Assembly (NCBI GenBank): GCA_949752795.1
Contig: CATKHW010000558.1
Location: 372,001 to 436,000 of the forward strand
DNA: 64,000 nucleotides
Direction: 5' to 3'
Source: Hyperoodon ampullatus
Taxonomy: Eukaryota > Chordata > Mammalia > Artiodactyla > Ziphiidae
Made by a program: the position numbers and the translations under genes. The notes under the pieces are model-generated. The model saw nothing but the letters and a program-made list of their open reading frames with translations. It did not search any database and was not told the origin of the DNA. Shown in pieces: positions 62,938-64,000 of this stretch. Numbering within the stretch: the first letter of the stretch is position 1; each line of letters starts with the position of its first letter.

Positions 62938-64000
62938 CTAGTGACGGAACATTCTGATATATGTTGTGAGAGAGCCTTTTGATGAGAAGAGCACGGAGCA
63001 TTGTGATGACAAGTTTTATGGAGCATAGCGATGAAAATATTGTGGAACATTGTGATGAAAAGAGCATGGCACATTGTGATGACATGGGTCATGGAGCATT
63101 GTGCTGACAAGGGCATTCAGAATTTTGATGACAAGTGTCATGGAGCATTGTGCTGACAAAGGCATGGAGCACTGTGATGACAAGGGACACAGAATATTGT
63201 CATGAAAATTACATGGAACGTTTTGGTGAAAAGGATCACAGAGCCTTGTGTGACGAGGGCATGGACCATAGTGAGGACAAAGGTCATGAATCATTGTGAT
63301 GACTGGAGTCATGGAGCATTGTGATGACAGTGCTCATGGAGCACTGTGATGACAAGGGCATGGAACAATGTGATGACACGGGCATGGAACATTGGTCTGA
63401 CAGGTTTCAAGGATTATTGTGATGACAGTGGGCATGGAGCATTGAGATGAGAAGGGCATGGAACATTGTGGTGACAAAGGTCACAGATCCTTTTGTGACG
63501 AGGGCATGGACCATTGTGAGGACAAAGGTCATGAAGCATTGTGATGACTGGAGTCACGGAGCATTGTGATGACAGGGGTCATGGAGCATTGTGATGACAA
63601 GGGCATGGAGCATTGTGATGACAGGGAAATGGAACATTGGTCTGACATGTTTCATGGATTATTGTGATGACAGTGGGCATGGCACATTGTGATGACAAGG
63701 GCATGGAACATTGTGATGACAAGGTCATGGAGTATTGTGAAGACAGGTGTCAAGGAGCACTGTGATGACATATGTCATTGTCCATTGTGATGACAATGGC
63801 ATGGAGCATTGTGATACCAAGTGTCATGGAGGATTGTGATGACAAAGGTAATGGAGCATTTTGATGACAAGGGCTTGGGACATTGTGATGACAAGGGTCA
63901 TGGAGCATTGTGATGACAAGGGCATGGAGCATTCTGATGAAAAGGTGCATGGAGCATTGAGATGACAGGGGTTTTGAAGCAATGTGACTACAAGGGCATG
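62938..64000 (+). repeat. Super-unit copy 23, cut by window end
   Basis: ACTAGT is at 62,938-62,943. M (~63,230), GACTGGAGTC (~63,303), D (~63,405), M again (~63,470), GACTGGAGTCACGG (~63,545), D (~63,655), J (~63,745) and the start of a P-like stretch (~63,935). M and D are present twice at about 250-bp spacing, as in the 7.1-7.7 kb stretch. The array continues past 64,000. Confidence 0.77.

Larger units (their letters stand above)
1..64000 (+). repeat. 24/25-bp satellite array filling the whole window
   Basis: Seen throughout: core GAGCATTGTGATGACA joined by AGGGCATG (24 bp) or AGGGTCATG (25 bp), always in this orientation. Individual monomers differ at several positions, and these variants define recurring blocks. 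R: GAGCAATTTGATGAAAAG. B: GACTAGTGATGGAACATTG then GATATCAG. M: GTGACAAAGGTCACAGAG, then GATGACTGGAGTCACGG. D: CATGGATTATTGTGATGACA. J: GAAGACAGGTGTCAGGGAGC. E: ATTGAGAATTTTGATGAC and GAGCTTGCTATGACAGG. C': GATAATTGTGATGACGAG with CACTGTAATGACAAGG. H': GACAAGCTTGTGGAG with CCTTTTCATGACAG. K: TTTGATTTCAAGGAGCATGG. F: GAGTCCCGGATCATTGTGTT. L: GGGCTGAAAATGTTCATGG. N: GACAAGGTCCTGGAGC. P: GATTACAGGGGTCTTGGAGC. H: TTCAAGGAGCATACTGACGA. C: ATGGATAATTGTGATGAC before GTCATGGGG. I: GTGATCACAAGGGTTTGGAG. A: GATTTCATTGTGATGACAAT then TATGATGATGGGCATGG. Q: GACAAGGCCGTGGAACATTG. G: GGAACACTGTGATACATGGG. No non-repeat sequence was seen anywhere. Satellite identity is certain; the family name and host are not known to me. 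Confidence 0.98.

Noticed and set aside
1..64000. CRISPR array
   Set aside because: The repeat length of 24-25 bp is in range, but units abut with no spacers, no cas genes are present, and variants are shared in ordered blocks.
1..64000. G-quadruplex-forming repeat
   Set aside because: There is usually only one GGG run per 24-25-bp unit, so loops would be over 20 bases; canonical quadruplexes are unlikely.
1..64000. Known primate centromere satellite or CENP-B box
   Set aside because: The unit length does not fit 171-bp alpha satellite, and I saw no sequence resembling the TTCG...CGGG CENP-B box core; the monomer also does not match the simple human satellites.
1..64000. Telomeric repeat or rRNA/tRNA gene hidden in the array
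   Set aside because: No TTAGGG-type runs and no conserved RNA gene sequence were noticed; all bases fit monomer variants.

Overview
The whole 64 kb is one uninterrupted tandem array of eukaryotic satellite or minisatellite DNA. The monomer is a 16-base core, GAGCATTGTGATGACA, joined to the next core by AGGGCATG (24-bp unit) or AGGGTCATG (25-bp unit). That makes roughly 2,600 monomers, all head to tail in the same orientation. I found no gene, RNA gene, transposon, telomere repeat, CRISPR array or unique spacer. Both window ends lie inside the array. I cannot name the organism. A 64 kb array of this kind fits a eukaryotic heterochromatic, pericentromeric or subtelomeric locus; the 24/25-bp unit is not one of the human satellite families I know.

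The array is not a simple repeat. Monomers carry diagnostic variants that recur in a conserved order every few kilobases, so the array has higher-order structure. I name the variant blocks R, B, M, D, J, E, C', H', K, F, L, N, P, H, C, I, A, Q and G; the first feature defines them. A complete super-unit would read B-M-D-J-E-C'-H'-K-F-L-N-P-H-C-I-A-P-Q-G-R and then B again, with an inferred length of about 3.1 kb. No copy in the window is fully intact; most have lost or duplicated runs of monomers.

Layout. Landmark B (ACTAGT, then GATATC about 13-14 bases later) occurs 24 times and is used here to divide the window. 0-4 kb is a scrambled mosaic. 4-8.4 kb resembles 55.5-64 kb at the far end. 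8-15 kb holds three very similar consecutive copies. 15-36 kb carries long, fairly complete super-units with the K and F blocks. 36-50 kb is a younger amplified domain with several pairwise duplications at fixed offsets. 43.2-52.8 kb completely lacks B. 52.8-64 kb returns to B-bearing units, shorter and more truncated toward the end.

No genes act together here. Open reading frames exist because a 24-bp unit keeps frame: it is open in all three minus-strand frames and in two plus-strand frames. They end where 25-bp units rotate the frame into a TGA. The interest lies in the hierarchical repeat structure, the duplication history readable from shared variants, the overlapping dyad symmetries in the monomer, and the strict single orientation.
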